Shown here in pieces: positions 53,718 through 63,151 of a DNA stretch of 64,000 bases (positions are counted from its first letter, which is position 1; every line of letters starts with the position of its first letter). Origin of the DNA: an uncultured Lachnospiraceae bacterium (GTDB lineage Bacteria > Bacillota > Clostridia > Lachnospirales > Lachnospiraceae); contig CAKRYY010000003.1 in the NCBI GenBank assembly GCA_934432885.1, positions 33,734 to 97,733 of the forward strand, read 5' to 3'. Below the pieces are notes generated by a model, which saw only the letters and a list, made by a program, of their open reading frames with translations, had not been told where the DNA came from and did no database searches. The translations under genes were made by a program, and so were the position numbers.

Positions 53718-53983
53718 AATGTTTTCCTCATATAGACCATATACAGCCATGCGCACCTCGAAAGTCTGCCGACTTTCTCGTTGCCGGGCTGCGCCCTATA
53801 AATCCGTCAGATATCTGAACAGCCTGCGAGCAGTCTGTCCGCTTTTCTTCTTTGCTCTAAGCCATGCGCACCTCGAAAGTCTGCCGACTTTCTCGTTGCC
53901 GGGCTGCGCCCTATAAATCCGTCAGATACCCTGACAGCCTGCGAGCAGTCTGTCCGCTATCTGACGGATTTGCATGGCTTAGG
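53718..53983 (-). repeat. Duplicated, highly structured element between flhP and the rod-binding gene
   Basis: Two tandem copies of a 98-base unit lie at 53746-53843 and 53861-53958, with only three differences and a 115-base period. The second copy plus its flank folds completely: outer stem TAAGCCATGC (53858-53867) with GCATGGCTTA (53972-53981), then a 14-base stem (53915-53928 with 53958-53971), a GAAAGTC/GACTTTC hairpin and a GGGC/GCCC hairpin inside. The outer stem ends two bases from the flhP stop. On the transcribed strand this makes a branched RNA inside an operon. No protein is encoded. It may be a mobile intergenic repeat, a processing site or a regulator of downstream translation. 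Confidence 0.75.
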
Positions 53984-54802
53984 TTAACGTTTCAAATTGT
54001 TAGCCTGCTGGAGCATTTCATCGGAAGTTGTGATTGCTTTGGAGTTCATTTCGTATGCTCTCTGTGCAACAATCATATTAACCATCTCATCTACAACCTG
54101 TACATTGGAACGTTCCAGATAGCCCTGTACTATCGTACTCTTTTCAAGGTTGGTGCTCCGGCTCTCATTGATTGGCTCTCCGCTGGCTTCTGTTTCCTGA
54201 TAATAGCTTCCACCCAGCTTTTCAAGACCTGTTGGATTATTAAACTGATAAAGTCCAATCTTAATACCGAGCGGCTGTGGATTGTTATTCGCATCTGGAT
54301 AATAGAATTCTCCTTCTTCAGAGACTGTCAGATTGCTGGCTGTATAATTCTTATTGAAGGTAATTTCCTTCCCTGTTGTACTTAATACCGGATAACCTTC
54401 TGCTGTACAGAGGGTAAGACCGCCTGAATCATTTGTATTCAAATAGAAATTACCATTTCTGGTATAGTATGTATCGCCATCTTTTCCAGTAACTGCAAAC
54501 AGACCTTTTCCGCTGATTGCAAAGTCTGTTGTGCTCTCAGAATCCTGAAACGCACCCTGACTGAAAATAGAGCTGATTGAGGAATTACGAACACCCAGAC
54601 CAACCTGCGCCCCTACCGGCTTCTGGTCACCGTTTGCTGTAGTGGTTCTTGTCTGAAGCGTCTGATATAAAAGCGACTTGAAATTAGCCACCTCAGTCTT
54701 ATAGCCTGTTGTATTTACATTCGCAAGGTTGTTTGCAATCGTATCAATATTTGTCTGTTGTGCAACCATACCTGTTGCTGCTGACCATAATGACCTGACC
54801 AT
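53984..54802 (-). CDS. flhP: Flagellar basal-body rod protein FlhP/FlgG-like
   Basis: A 272-residue protein of the flagellar rod/hook family. The N-terminal rod motif SLWSAATGMVAQQTNIDTIA (4-23) with NNLANVNTTGYK (24-35) and the C-terminal SNVQVVDEMVNMI...RAYEMNSK (about 232-255) form the coiled coil of such proteins; the middle DI domain starts near DFAISGKGLF. Gene order mbl-flhO-flhP is that of B. subtilis, so FlhP (distal-rod FlgG equivalent) is used. ATG 54802 has AAGGAGG upstream, 35 bases after flhO. Confidence 0.92.
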   Translation of the reverse strand: MVRSLWSAATGMVAQQTNIDTIANNLANVNTTGYKTEVANFKSLLYQTLQTRTTTANGDQKPVGAQVGLGVRNSSISSIFSQGAFQDSESTTDFAISGKGLFAVTGKDGDTYYTRNGNFYLNTNDSGGLTLCTAEGYPVLSTTGKEITFNKNYTASNLTVSEEGEFYYPDANNNPQPLGIKIGLYQFNNPTGLEKLGGSYYQETEASGEPINESRSTNLEKSTIVQGYLERSNVQVVDEMVNMIVAQRAYEMNSKAITTSDEMLQQANNLKR

Positions 54803-54837
54803 GCCATTTCCTCCTTATTTCGTCAACTTACCTGTCT

Positions 54838-55614
54838 TTATAATTTGCCAAGCTGATTTGCGGTAATTTCTAATGAGCTGTCATAAGTCTGTATCATCTT
54901 CTGATTTGTCTCATAAGCTCTGGAAACGTTAATCATCTCAACCATTTCCTTTACGACCTGCACATTGGAATGTTCCAGATAACCGGAAATAATCTGTCCG
55001 GTCGCTGTCTTTTCCTGTGCACCGTCAACTGTCTGGAATAAGCTCTCACCATAGTGCTCCAGATAATTATAGTCATCAAAATCTGTAATGCCAATTCTTG
55101 CTACCTGACTGCCGTCCTGATAAATCGTTCCGTCTTCATTGATGGAAGCCTCTAAAAGCGGATCCAGTTTAATATGATCGCCGCTATTATTCAGGACAAA
55201 ATCGCCGTCCTTGGTTACCAGATAGCCTTCCTGTGTCAAAATAAAATTGCCATCCCGCGTATATTTGGTAGAAACAGCCCCTGCCTTATTGGTAAATTCA
55301 ATCTGAAAGAAGCCCGGTCCAGAAATGGCAAGGTCATAGGTATTTCCAGTCTCTTTCAAGGGTCCTTCCGAATAGTCGGTATAGTTCTCGCCAATCTTTA
55401 CGCCCATGCTCATAGCGCCGATTTTTCTGGCAAGGTTTGGTGTTTCCGAGGTATCTTTAAGCTTATAGGCAAAGACATCCTTAAATGACTGCGCCGTAGC
55501 GCCCTCTTTTTTGTATCCTACTGTAGCGCTGTTTGCAAGATTATTTGTCAGGGTGTCCATCCTGTGCTGTTCATTTACCATGCCGGTATATGCTGTATAC
55601 AATCCCTTAAGCAT
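54838..55614 (-). CDS. flhO: Flagellar basal-body rod protein FlhO/FlgF-like
   Basis: A 258-residue rod protein with the same plan as FlhP: GLYTAYTGMVNEQHRMDTLT (4-23) with NNLANSATVGYK (24-35) at the N-terminus and SNVQVVKEMVEMI...RAYETNQK at the C-terminus. The central domain begins DLAISGPGFF. In B. subtilis FlhO and FlhP together build the distal rod on top of FlgBC and need Mbl-linked wall growth nearby. ATG 55614 has AAAGGGAGG upstream; 14 bases separate it from mbl. Confidence 0.92.
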   Translation of the reverse strand: MLKGLYTAYTGMVNEQHRMDTLTNNLANSATVGYKKEGATAQSFKDVFAYKLKDTSETPNLARKIGAMSMGVKIGENYTDYSEGPLKETGNTYDLAISGPGFFQIEFTNKAGAVSTKYTRDGNFILTQEGYLVTKDGDFVLNNSGDHIKLDPLLEASINEDGTIYQDGSQVARIGITDFDDYNYLEHYGESLFQTVDGAQEKTATGQIISGYLEHSNVQVVKEMVEMINVSRAYETNQKMIQTYDSSLEITANQLGKL

Positions 55615-55628
55615 ATACTACCTCCCTT

Positions 55629-56624
55629 TTACGCTTCGTCACGATACCCCGCAAGGAACTCAACATACTTGCCGGTTCCAATAGCAACTGCCGTCATTGG
55701 ATCCTCTGCTGTCATGGTATTGATGCCTGTCTTGGCTTCAATCAAATCCTCCAGACCACGCAGAAGGCTTCCGCCACCAGTCAGGACAATGCCTCTGTCA
55801 GCAATATCCGCTGCCAGCTCCGGCGGCGTTTTTTCCAATACACTGTGTATCGTCTCTATAATCTGTGATGTTGTCTCTTTTAATGCTTCCTCAGTCTCCT
55901 CTGAAGAAACCTTTATCGTCTTCGGCAGACCTGTTACAAGGTTTCTGCCCCGGACATCCATATAATCTACCTCTGCACGCTTATAAGCAGAGCCTATCTT
56001 AATCTTTAAGTCTTCAGCTGTCCGCTCACCAATCAGCAGATTGTGTTTTTTACGCATATAACGCACGATTGCTTCATCAAAATCATCGCCGGCAATCTTG
56101 ATAGATGCGCTGACTACCGTACCGCCCAATGAAATGACTGCAATATCGGATGTACCGCCTCCAATATCCACAATCATATTGCCGCAGGGCTTGGAAATAT
56201 CAATGCCTGCGCCAATCGCAGCGGCAATCGGTTCTTCGATAATGGATACCTCTCTTGCTCCTGCCTGATAGGTTGCATCCTCTACCGCTTTTTTCTCAAC
56301 TTCAGTAACACCGCTCGGAACGCAGACCGCAATGCGCGGTTTCCGAAAGGTTTTTTTGCCAAGCGCTTTCTGGATGAAATATTTCATCATCTTTTCTGTT
56401 ACCGTATAATCAGAAATAACGCCTTGACGCAGCGGACGGACTGCTACAATATTTCCCGGGGTTCTTCCCAGCATCAGTCTTGCATCCTCGCCAATCGCCT
56501 TGATGCGATTGGTATCTCTGTCAAACGCAACAACCGACGGTTCTTTTAAAACAACGCCTTTTCCTCTTATATAGACAAGAATACTCGCTGTACCCAGGTC
56601 GATTCCAATATCCGTATACTGCAT
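55629..56624 (-). CDS. mbl: Cell-shape actin homologue Mbl/MreB
   Basis: A 331-residue bacterial actin that guides wall synthesis along the side of the cell. DIGIDLGTASILVY (5-18) is phosphate-1, DIGGGTSDIAV (about 158-168) is phosphate-2, and GGGSLLRGLEDLI (about 287-299) the adenosine site. The flagellar neighbours favour Mbl over MreB, but the sequence alone does not separate the two. ATG 56624 has AAAGGGG upstream. A promoter 150 bases upstream and an operator-like palindrome at its start site suggest regulation. Confidence 0.93.
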   Translation of the reverse strand: MQYTDIGIDLGTASILVYIRGKGVVLKEPSVVAFDRDTNRIKAIGEDARLMLGRTPGNIVAVRPLRQGVISDYTVTEKMMKYFIQKALGKKTFRKPRIAVCVPSGVTEVEKKAVEDATYQAGAREVSIIEEPIAAAIGAGIDISKPCGNMIVDIGGGTSDIAVISLGGTVVSASIKIAGDDFDEAIVRYMRKKHNLLIGERTAEDLKIKIGSAYKRAEVDYMDVRGRNLVTGLPKTIKVSSEETEEALKETTSQIIETIHSVLEKTPPELAADIADRGIVLTGGGSLLRGLEDLIEAKTGINTMTAEDPMTAVAIGTGKYVEFLAGYRDEA

Positions 56625-56874
56625 AAGTCAAACCCCTTTCCAATGGCTATCTATCTTCATATTTTCCAAATGTTTTCACTTTAATACCGTATGCGGTGCA
56701 TACGATACGCTTTGCGAAGCATATTCACTCCACTCAGCACAGTATAATGTCCAATGACATTATATCCAAGTCATTATAACCTATCATAGCGCATTTTCAA
56801 AGGGATTTCCAAAAATTCACAAAAATTTAAATTTTATACTTCATTGGTTATATCGTATTTCTCCCTTTAAAACT
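56625..56874 (-). promoter_or_regulatory. Leader region of mbl with promoter and palindromes
   Basis: On the minus strand TTGAAA (56795-56800) and a perfect TATAAT (56773-56778) are 16 bases apart, leaving a leader of about 140 bases before mbl. Just after the start point stands a 9-base perfect inverted repeat, TATAATGTC and GACATTATA (56743-56751, 56756-56764), placed like an operator. A second one, CGTATGC/GCATACG (56688-56704), and a GCTT-TGCG-AAGC hairpin lie in the leader. No clear terminator for uvrA is visible in the remainder. Confidence 0.5.
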
Positions 56875-59730
56875 TTAGGCATCACCCAACATTTTTTTCA
56901 CGTAAATGCCCGTATAAGACTTAGGAATCTTCGCAATCTGCTCCGGCGTTCCCTTAGCAACCACCGTTCCGCCGCCATCACCGCCTTCCGGTCCCATATC
57001 AATAATATAATCTGCCGTCTTAATCACATCCAGATTGTGCTCAATTACCACTACCGTGTTGCCGCCCTCTGCAAGCCGGTGCAGAATTTCCACAAGCTTA
57101 TGCACATCCGCAAAATGGAGTCCTGTTGTTGGTTCATCCAGAATATAAATCGTTCTGCCGGTGCTCCGCCTGCTCAGCTCCGTCGCCAGCTTAATTCTCT
57201 GTGCCTCACCACCGGAAAGTGTTGTCGAAGGCTGTCCAAGTTTTACATAAGAAAGTCCCACATCATACAGCGTCTGAATTTTATTCTGAATAGAAGGTAC
57301 ATTTTCAAAGAAATGAACCGCTTCCTCAACTGTCATATCCAAAACATCGTAAATGCTCTTGCCCTTATATTTGACCTCCAGCGTTTCACGATTGTAACGT
57401 TTTCCGCCGCATACCTCACAGGGAACGTAAACATCCGGCAGAAAGTGCATCTCTATCTTTATAATCCCATCACCGCTGCAGGCCTCGCATCGTCCGCCCT
57501 TTACATTAAAGCTGAAGCGTCCCTTCTTATAGCCTTTTGCACGCGCATCCTGCGTACCCGCAAACAAATCTCGGATTTGGTCAAAAACGCCGGTATAGGT
57601 CGCCGGATTTGACCGGGGCGTCCTGCCGATTGGTGACTGGTCGATGTCAATTACCTTGTCAAGCTGCTCTATCCCCTCGATTGCAGCATGTTTTCCAGGA
57701 ATTGTTCTGGCACGGTTCAATTTTTTTGCAAGCGTCTTGTATAGGATTTCATTTACAAGCGAGCTTTTTCCAGAACCCGAAACTCCTGTTACACAGGTCA
57801 TGATGCCAAGCGGAATTTCTACGTCAATATTTTTCAGATTGTTCTCCGCCGCCTTGCGTATCTTTAAAAATCCAGTTGGTTTTCTTCTGAGAGCAGGCAC
57901 CGGAATTTTGCACGCACCGCTTAAATACTGTCCGGTAATCGACTGCGGCACCTTCATAATTTCTTCCGCCGTTCCGCAGGCTACAACCTCTCCGCCATGT
58001 GAGCCAGCCCCCGGTCCGATGTCTACAATATAATCTGCTTCACGCATGGTATCCTCATCATGCTCTACCACAATCAGTGTATTTCCCAAATCGCGCAGAT
58101 TTTTCAAGGTTGCCAGCAGCTTGTCATTATCACGCTGATGGAGTCCGATACTGGGTTCATCCAGAATATAGCATACCCCCACCAGTCCGGAGCCAATCTG
58201 TGTTGCCAGTCTGATTCTCTGTGCCTCTCCGCCGGAAAGCGTAGCAGTTGCGCGTGTAAGCGAAAGGTATTCCAGTCCCACATCAACCAAAAATCCAACC
58301 CTTGCCCGTATCTCCTTTAAAACTTGTCTGCCAATCAGCTCCTGCTGCCCTGTCAGCTTCATTTCCTCTAAAAAAGTATGGAGCTTTCTCACCGACATGG
58401 ATGTAATTTCAAAAATATTTTTATCACATACCGTCACTGCCAGAGATTCCTTCTTCAAACGCTGCCCACCACATTCCTTACAGGGTGTAATCCGCATAAA
58501 GGTTTCATATTCCTGCTTCACAATATCGGAACCGGTTTCCCGATAGCGTCTTTCTACATTTTTAATCAATCCCTCAAAGGCAATCGGATAAACGCCCTCG
58601 CCGCGCTGTCCCTTATAATGTACCAAAACCTCTTTGCCGCCCGTTCCATGAATCAGGATTTCCTTTATCTTTTCAGGATATTGTTCAAACGGCGTATCTA
58701 AGTCAAACTGGTATTCCTTTGCCAGTGCACGCAGAATCGCATTTGTAAAACTGCTCTCATCCGCACAGGACTGCCACCCCATTACAGTAATCGCTCCCTG
58801 ATTGATGCTGAGACTTTTATCTGGAATCATCAAATCAGCGTCAAATTCCATTTTATAGCCAAGTCCAAAGCATACTGGACAGGCCCCGAATGGATTATTA
58901 AAAGAGAAGCTTCTCGGTTCAATTTCTTCAATGCTGATGCCACAGTCAGGACAGGAAAAGCTCTGGCTGAAATTCATTGGCTCGCCGCCAATCACGTCCG
59001 CCTGCAAAAGACCGTCTGAAACTGCAAGCGCATTTTCTACAGAATCCGTCAGTCTTCTTTCAATTCCCGGCTTTACCACAAGCCTGTCCACCACAATCTC
59101 AATATAATGTTTGATGTTCTTATCCAGATGGATTTCTTCTGTCAGCTCATACAGATTTCCATCGATGCGGACGCGCACATAGCCGCCTCTTTTCGCACGG
59201 TCGAGCACCTTTGTATGCTCGCCCTTTCTGCCCCTTACAACTGGTGCAAGCAGTTGGATTTTGCTTCCCTCCGGCAGCGTCATAATCTGGTCTACCATCT
59301 GGTCTACCGTCTGTTTGCGGATTTCCCTTCCGCATTTATAGCAATGCGGTATTCCAATCCGCGCATATAAAAGTCTGAAATAATCATAAATTTCTGTTAC
59401 CGTTCCCACAGTAGAACGAGGATTGCGGTTGGTGGATTTCTGATCTATGGAAATAGCGGGAGAGAGCCCCTCTATCTTCTCTACATCCGGCTTCTCCATC
59501 TGTCCCAGAAACTGTCTTGCATAGGAAGAAAGCGATTCCATATATCTGCGCTGTCCTTCCGCATAAATAGTATCGAAGGCAAGTGAAGACTTTCCGGAAC
59601 CTGACAATCCTGTCAGAACGACCAAAGCGTTCCTTGGAATATCTACATCAATATTTTTTAAATTATGTTCATTTGCGCCCCGTATTTTAATCCATTCTCT
59701 GGGAAGCATTTTTTTTACATCACTCATCAT
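56875..59730 (-). CDS. uvrA: UvrABC excision nuclease subunit A
   Basis: UvrA recognises DNA damage and loads UvrB. The 951-residue protein has two ABC ATPase units: the first Walker [10 protein letters not shown] near 40-48, the second GVSGSGKSS in the C-terminal half, and two LSGGEAQRI(R/K)LA signatures. Zinc modules show as [21 protein letters not shown] and [23 protein letters not shown] cysteine pairs. Length is normal. The start is ATG 59730 or the adjacent ATG 59727, the second being better spaced from GGAG. It overlaps uvrB by 11 bases. Confidence 0.97.
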   Translation of the reverse strand: MMSDVKKMLPREWIKIRGANEHNLKNIDVDIPRNALVVLTGLSGSGKSSLAFDTIYAEGQRRYMESLSSYARQFLGQMEKPDVEKIEGLSPAISIDQKSTNRNPRSTVGTVTEIYDYFRLLYARIGIPHCYKCGREIRKQTVDQMVDQIMTLPEGSKIQLLAPVVRGRKGEHTKVLDRAKRGGYVRVRIDGNLYELTEEIHLDKNIKHYIEIVVDRLVVKPGIERRLTDSVENALAVSDGLLQADVIGGEPMNFSQSFSCPDCGISIEEIEPRSFSFNNPFGACPVCFGLGYKMEFDADLMIPDKSLSINQGAITVMGWQSCADESSFTNAILRALAKEYQFDLDTPFEQYPEKIKEILIHGTGGKEVLVHYKGQRGEGVYPIAFEGLIKNVERRYRETGSDIVKQEYETFMRITPCKECGGQRLKKESLAVTVCDKNIFEITSMSVRKLHTFLEEMKLTGQQELIGRQVLKEIRARVGFLVDVGLEYLSLTRATATLSGGEAQRIRLATQIGSGLVGVCYILDEPSIGLHQRDNDKLLATLKNLRDLGNTLIVVEHDEDTMREADYIVDIGPGAGSHGGEVVACGTAEEIMKVPQSITGQYLSGACKIPVPALRRKPTGFLKIRKAAENNLKNIDVEIPLGIMTCVTGVSGSGKSSLVNEILYKTLAKKLNRARTIPGKHAAIEGIEQLDKVIDIDQSPIGRTPRSNPATYTGVFDQIRDLFAGTQDARAKGYKKGRFSFNVKGGRCEACSGDGIIKIEMHFLPDVYVPCEVCGGKRYNRETLEVKYKGKSIYDVLDMTVEEAVHFFENVPSIQNKIQTLYDVGLSYVKLGQPSTTLSGGEAQRIKLATELSRRSTGRTIYILDEPTTGLHFADVHKLVEILHRLAEGGNTVVVIEHNLDVIKTADYIIDMGPEGGDGGGTVVAKGTPEQIAKIPKSYTGIYVKKMLGDA

Positions 59731-61714
59731 TTTTCTCCAATTCCAGTAAATACTTCTTTAACTCTATCAGTTTATCCCTAAGCTCGGCTGCTGATTCGAA
59801 ATCAAGCTCGGCTGCTGCCTTTTTCATCTTTTTCTGAAGGGAAGCAATCAGCTTTTCAAGCTCTTCTCTATTCATGGATTCAGGATCCTTCTCAAATGCA
59901 GCCTCTTCCTTTGCAACCTCACGGGAAATGCTGATCAGATCACGCACCGCCTTTTTGATGGTCTGCGGCGTAATCCCATGCTCTGTATTATATTTTTGCT
60001 GAATCTGCCGCCTTCTATTGGTTTCCTCAATCGCCGCACGCATAGAATCCGTCATCGTATCCGCATACATAACTACATGTCCCTGCGCATTTCTGGCAGC
60101 ACGCCCTATGGTCTGAATCAGGGACGTTTCGGAGCGCAGAAAGCCCTCCTTATCGGCATCCAGAATAGCAACAAGAGAAATCTCAGGAATATCAAGTCCC
60201 TCCCTCAGAAGGTTAATTCCCACAAGTACATCAAACACATCCAAACGCATGTCGCGGATAATCTGCGCCCGCTCCAATGTATCAATATCAGAATGCAGAT
60301 AGCGCACACGGATTCCAACCTCACGCATATATTCCGTCAGATCCTCCGCCATGCGTTTTGTAAGGGTTGTAACCAGAACCTTATTTTTCTGCTCTGTTTC
60401 CTTTCGTACTTCTCCAATCAAATCATCAATCTGCCCTTCTACCGGGCGCACAAAGATTTCCGGATCCAGCAATCCTGTCGGTCTGATAATCTGCTCCGCC
60501 CGCAAAAGCTCATGTTCTTCTTCATATTTAGACGGCGTCGCCGATACAAACAAAAGCTGGTCGATATGCTCCTCAAATTCATGAAATGCCAACGGTCTGT
60601 TATCCAGTGCTGAGGGCAGACGAAATCCATAGTCCACCAGCGTTGTCTTTCTTGAACGGTCTCCCGCATACATAGCGCCAATCTGTGGGACTGTTATATG
60701 GGATTCATCTATAATAATGAGATAATCATCCTTAAAATAATCCATAAGTGTCATTGGCGGCACACCGGCAGGCATACCTCCCAGATGCCTTGAATAATTT
60801 TCGATTCCTGAGCAGAATCCTGTTTCCCGCAACATTTCAATATCGAAATTTGTTCTCTCTGAAATCCGCTGTGCCTCTAGCAGCTTGTCCTCGCCTTTAA
60901 AATAACGAACTCTCTCTTCCAGCTCTTTTTCAATCTCAACACAGGCGCGCTCTATTTTCTCCTGCGGCACTACATAATGAGATGCCGGAAAAATCGCAAC
61001 GTGTTCAAGGTAAGCGTGAACCCTGCCAGATAAAATATCCACTTCCGCAATTCGATCAATTTCATCTCCAAAAAATTCTATTCGAATAAGGTAATCTCCA
61101 CCCTGTGCCGGATAAACCTCAACCACGTCACCTCTGACACGGAAGTTACAGCGCGAAATATCCATATCATTGCGTGTATACTGCATATCAATCAACTCGC
61201 GGATTACCGCGTCCCTATCCTTCATCATTCCGGGACGCAGAGAAATAATCATTTCCTGATAATCGTCAGGACTTCCCAAACCATAAATACAGGACACACT
61301 CGCTACCACGATGACATCGCGCCGTTCCGTCAAGGAAGCCGTAGCTGACAAGCGCAGCTTATCAATTTCATCATTTACCGAGGAGTCCTTCGCAATATAA
61401 GTATCTGAGCTTGGCACATACGCCTCCGGCTGGTAATAATCATAGTAGGAGACAAAATACTCAACGGCATTTTCTGGAAAAAACTCCTTAAATTCTCCAT
61501 AAAGCTGCCCTGCAAGCGTCTTATTATGTGCAATAATAAGCGTTGGTTTATTGAGGGCTGCTATGATATTTGCCATTGTAAAGGTCTTACCAGAGCCAGT
61601 AACGCCAAGAAGAGTCTCGAACTGATTTCCCTCCTGAAAGCCTTTTACCAGCTTGGCAATCGCCTGCGGCTGGTCACCGGTTGGCTGATATTCTGAATGT
61701 AATTTAAATTCCAT
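59720..61714 (-). CDS. uvrB: UvrABC excision nuclease subunit B
   Basis: UvrB is the damage-verifying helicase-like subunit. The 664-residue protein has Walker A GVTGSGKT at 38-45, the beta-hairpin region [21 protein letters not shown] (about 90-110), DESH in the motor, the motif [13 protein letters not shown], and a C-terminal UVR domain (about 625-660, [12 protein letters not shown]) that binds UvrC. ATG 61714 has AAAGGAG overlapping the end of the lipoprotein gene, 13 bases upstream, so translation is probably linked to that gene's message. Confidence 0.97.
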   Translation of the reverse strand: MEFKLHSEYQPTGDQPQAIAKLVKGFQEGNQFETLLGVTGSGKTFTMANIIAALNKPTLIIAHNKTLAGQLYGEFKEFFPENAVEYFVSYYDYYQPEAYVPSSDTYIAKDSSVNDEIDKLRLSATASLTERRDVIVVASVSCIYGLGSPDDYQEMIISLRPGMMKDRDAVIRELIDMQYTRNDMDISRCNFRVRGDVVEVYPAQGGDYLIRIEFFGDEIDRIAEVDILSGRVHAYLEHVAIFPASHYVVPQEKIERACVEIEKELEERVRYFKGEDKLLEAQRISERTNFDIEMLRETGFCSGIENYSRHLGGMPAGVPPMTLMDYFKDDYLIIIDESHITVPQIGAMYAGDRSRKTTLVDYGFRLPSALDNRPLAFHEFEEHIDQLLFVSATPSKYEEEHELLRAEQIIRPTGLLDPEIFVRPVEGQIDDLIGEVRKETEQKNKVLVTTLTKRMAEDLTEYMREVGIRVRYLHSDIDTLERAQIIRDMRLDVFDVLVGINLLREGLDIPEISLVAILDADKEGFLRSETSLIQTIGRAARNAQGHVVMYADTMTDSMRAAIEETNRRRQIQQKYNTEHGITPQTIKKAVRDLISISREVAKEEAAFEKDPESMNREELEKLIASLQKKMKKAAAELDFESAAELRDKLIELKKYLLELEKNDE

Positions 61715-61732
61715 ACGCCGTTAGTTTCTCCT

Positions 61733-62908
61733 TTAAATATCAATTTCCGTCAGGAAAAGGGAACCATCATATCCACTGACTTCTATCGCATAAGTTTTTG
61801 TTTCTCCTCTGCTGTTAATATAAGAAATTCCATTATTCGGAATTGTTCCTATCATTTCCAAGCCAAGAATCAGGGGAGCTCCTGGAACCAACGTACCATA
61901 ACACCTCTCTTCTTCTACCAAAAAGGTACATTTTCCGTTTTCATCAACTGTCTCCAGTGACAATGAAAGAAGCTTAAAGTCCTCTACTATAGCATCTGCA
62001 TAAAATATTATGGTGGAGTCGCTATTCCAGCCAACATATACTTCTGTATCTGTTTCTGGCTCTTCTACATCAGAAATTTCTGTTCCCTGCATTTCAATAT
62101 ATTCTGAAAAAGGCATAAATTCCAGCATTTGTACCTGTTGCAACAGCGTATTTTCTAAATCCCAGAATGTATCCTCCGAAACCTCTTCCGCCCTCTCTAT
62201 CTCCCACTCGTCAGTCGTATCATGATAACAACCGATTTCCTCAAAGCTGTCATCCTTTGGAGAAGTAAAATAAAAGTCCTCACAAACCAGCTCCGTGCCA
62301 TCTGTTGAAAGATGAAAGGTCCCAAAGCAGGAATATGCCGCACCCGATGAGCCCTGATTCAACACACGTCCATTGCCAAAAAATTGATAACTGCTTCTTT
62401 CATAGCCACAAAAAGAAAGCACCGGCTCCTGTTCTTTGCAGGTATACACTGCATATAGCAGACTTCCATAGCCGAGCCCATTTTCCATGCTCTGAACATC
62501 TCCTATCAGAAGCTCCGGTATTCCATCACCGCTGAGATCCTCTATGCGGTATCCCACCTGCGCAGGTGCCTCATCCCGCCCAAATATGGAATAAATAGAC
62601 TGAACAGCCACGCCTCCATCTACAACCAATGGATTTTCTGCCTCACCTGATAAAAGAAGCTGCGCGTAATCTTTTATCAGACTGCTGTAAATTTCTTCAT
62701 AGTCAACCGCTCCCTGTATTGTTTCCGATGTTTCTTCTACTGCTTCCTGTGTATCTCCAGTTCCATCCTGCACGCTCTCAGTTTCCTGATAGACTATCGT
62801 TTCTACAGTGCTTTTATCAGCTTCACTTTCTGTATTCTTTCCACAACCACCGCATATACATGCAAAAGCTGCAATTATCAGCCCTGAATATATCTGTTTT
62901 TTTCTCAT
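61733..62908 (-). CDS. Secreted lipoprotein with a Ca-loop-like motif
   Basis: A 391-residue lipoprotein. The signal peptide runs from residue 1 to a lipobox ending GGC with Cys22 as the lipid site, followed by an acidic Thr/Glu-rich linker (about 25-68). The main domain contains RIEDLSGDGIPELLIGD (121-137), a loop with the DxSxDG pattern of calcium-binding dockerin/EF-type repeats, seen in many Lachnospiraceae secreted proteins. Function is unknown. ATG 62908 with AAAGGAGAAG upstream is chosen over a frame 19 codons longer that lacks a signal peptide. It lies 18 bases before uvrB. Confidence 0.78.
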   Translation of the reverse strand: MRKKQIYSGLIIAAFACICGGCGKNTESEADKSTVETIVYQETESVQDGTGDTQEAVEETSETIQGAVDYEEIYSSLIKDYAQLLLSGEAENPLVVDGGVAVQSIYSIFGRDEAPAQVGYRIEDLSGDGIPELLIGDVQSMENGLGYGSLLYAVYTCKEQEPVLSFCGYERSSYQFFGNGRVLNQGSSGAAYSCFGTFHLSTDGTELVCEDFYFTSPKDDSFEEIGCYHDTTDEWEIERAEEVSEDTFWDLENTLLQQVQMLEFMPFSEYIEMQGTEISDVEEPETDTEVYVGWNSDSTIIFYADAIVEDFKLLSLSLETVDENGKCTFLVEEERCYGTLVPGAPLILGLEMIGTIPNNGISYINSRGETKTYAIEVSGYDGSLFLTEIDI

Positions 62909-63151
62909 TATCTTCTCCTTTTTTCTATTACTGCACCTATAGCATAATATTTTTAATCCATACACTTTATAGGAGCATTATGCCTTTCATATAGTTGTCT
63001 ATTTCAACAAGCATGTTAATTCGTTTGCGCTCATTATATCATTCTATATTAAAAAAGTACAGTGAAAATCGAATGTTTGTTCTTTTTTGTGCAATTAAAA
63101 TCCCTGCCGCTAAAACGACAGGGATAAGTTGCGCTGTTTAGGCTTATATTC
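62909..63151 (-). promoter_or_regulatory. Gap upstream of the lipoprotein gene with extended -10 promoter
   Basis: On the minus strand an extended -10 sequence, TGA followed by TATAAT (63033-63041), would start transcription near 63026, leaving a leader of about 118 bases. The -35 region has no good match, as is usual for extended -10 promoters. No small gene is evident in the rest of the gap. Confidence 0.45.
63096..63125 (-). terminator. Rho-independent terminator after the Rpn-type gene
   Basis: On the minus strand ATCCCTGTCG pairs with CGGCAGGGAT (63116-63125 and 63100-63109, one G-U pair) around a 6-base loop, followed by TTTTAATT. It begins about 27 bases after the stop of the gene at 63152. 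Confidence 0.75.

Noticed and set aside
53746-53958. CRISPR array
   Set aside because: Only two copies, unit length 98 bases with strong internal structure and no spacer pattern; no cas genes.
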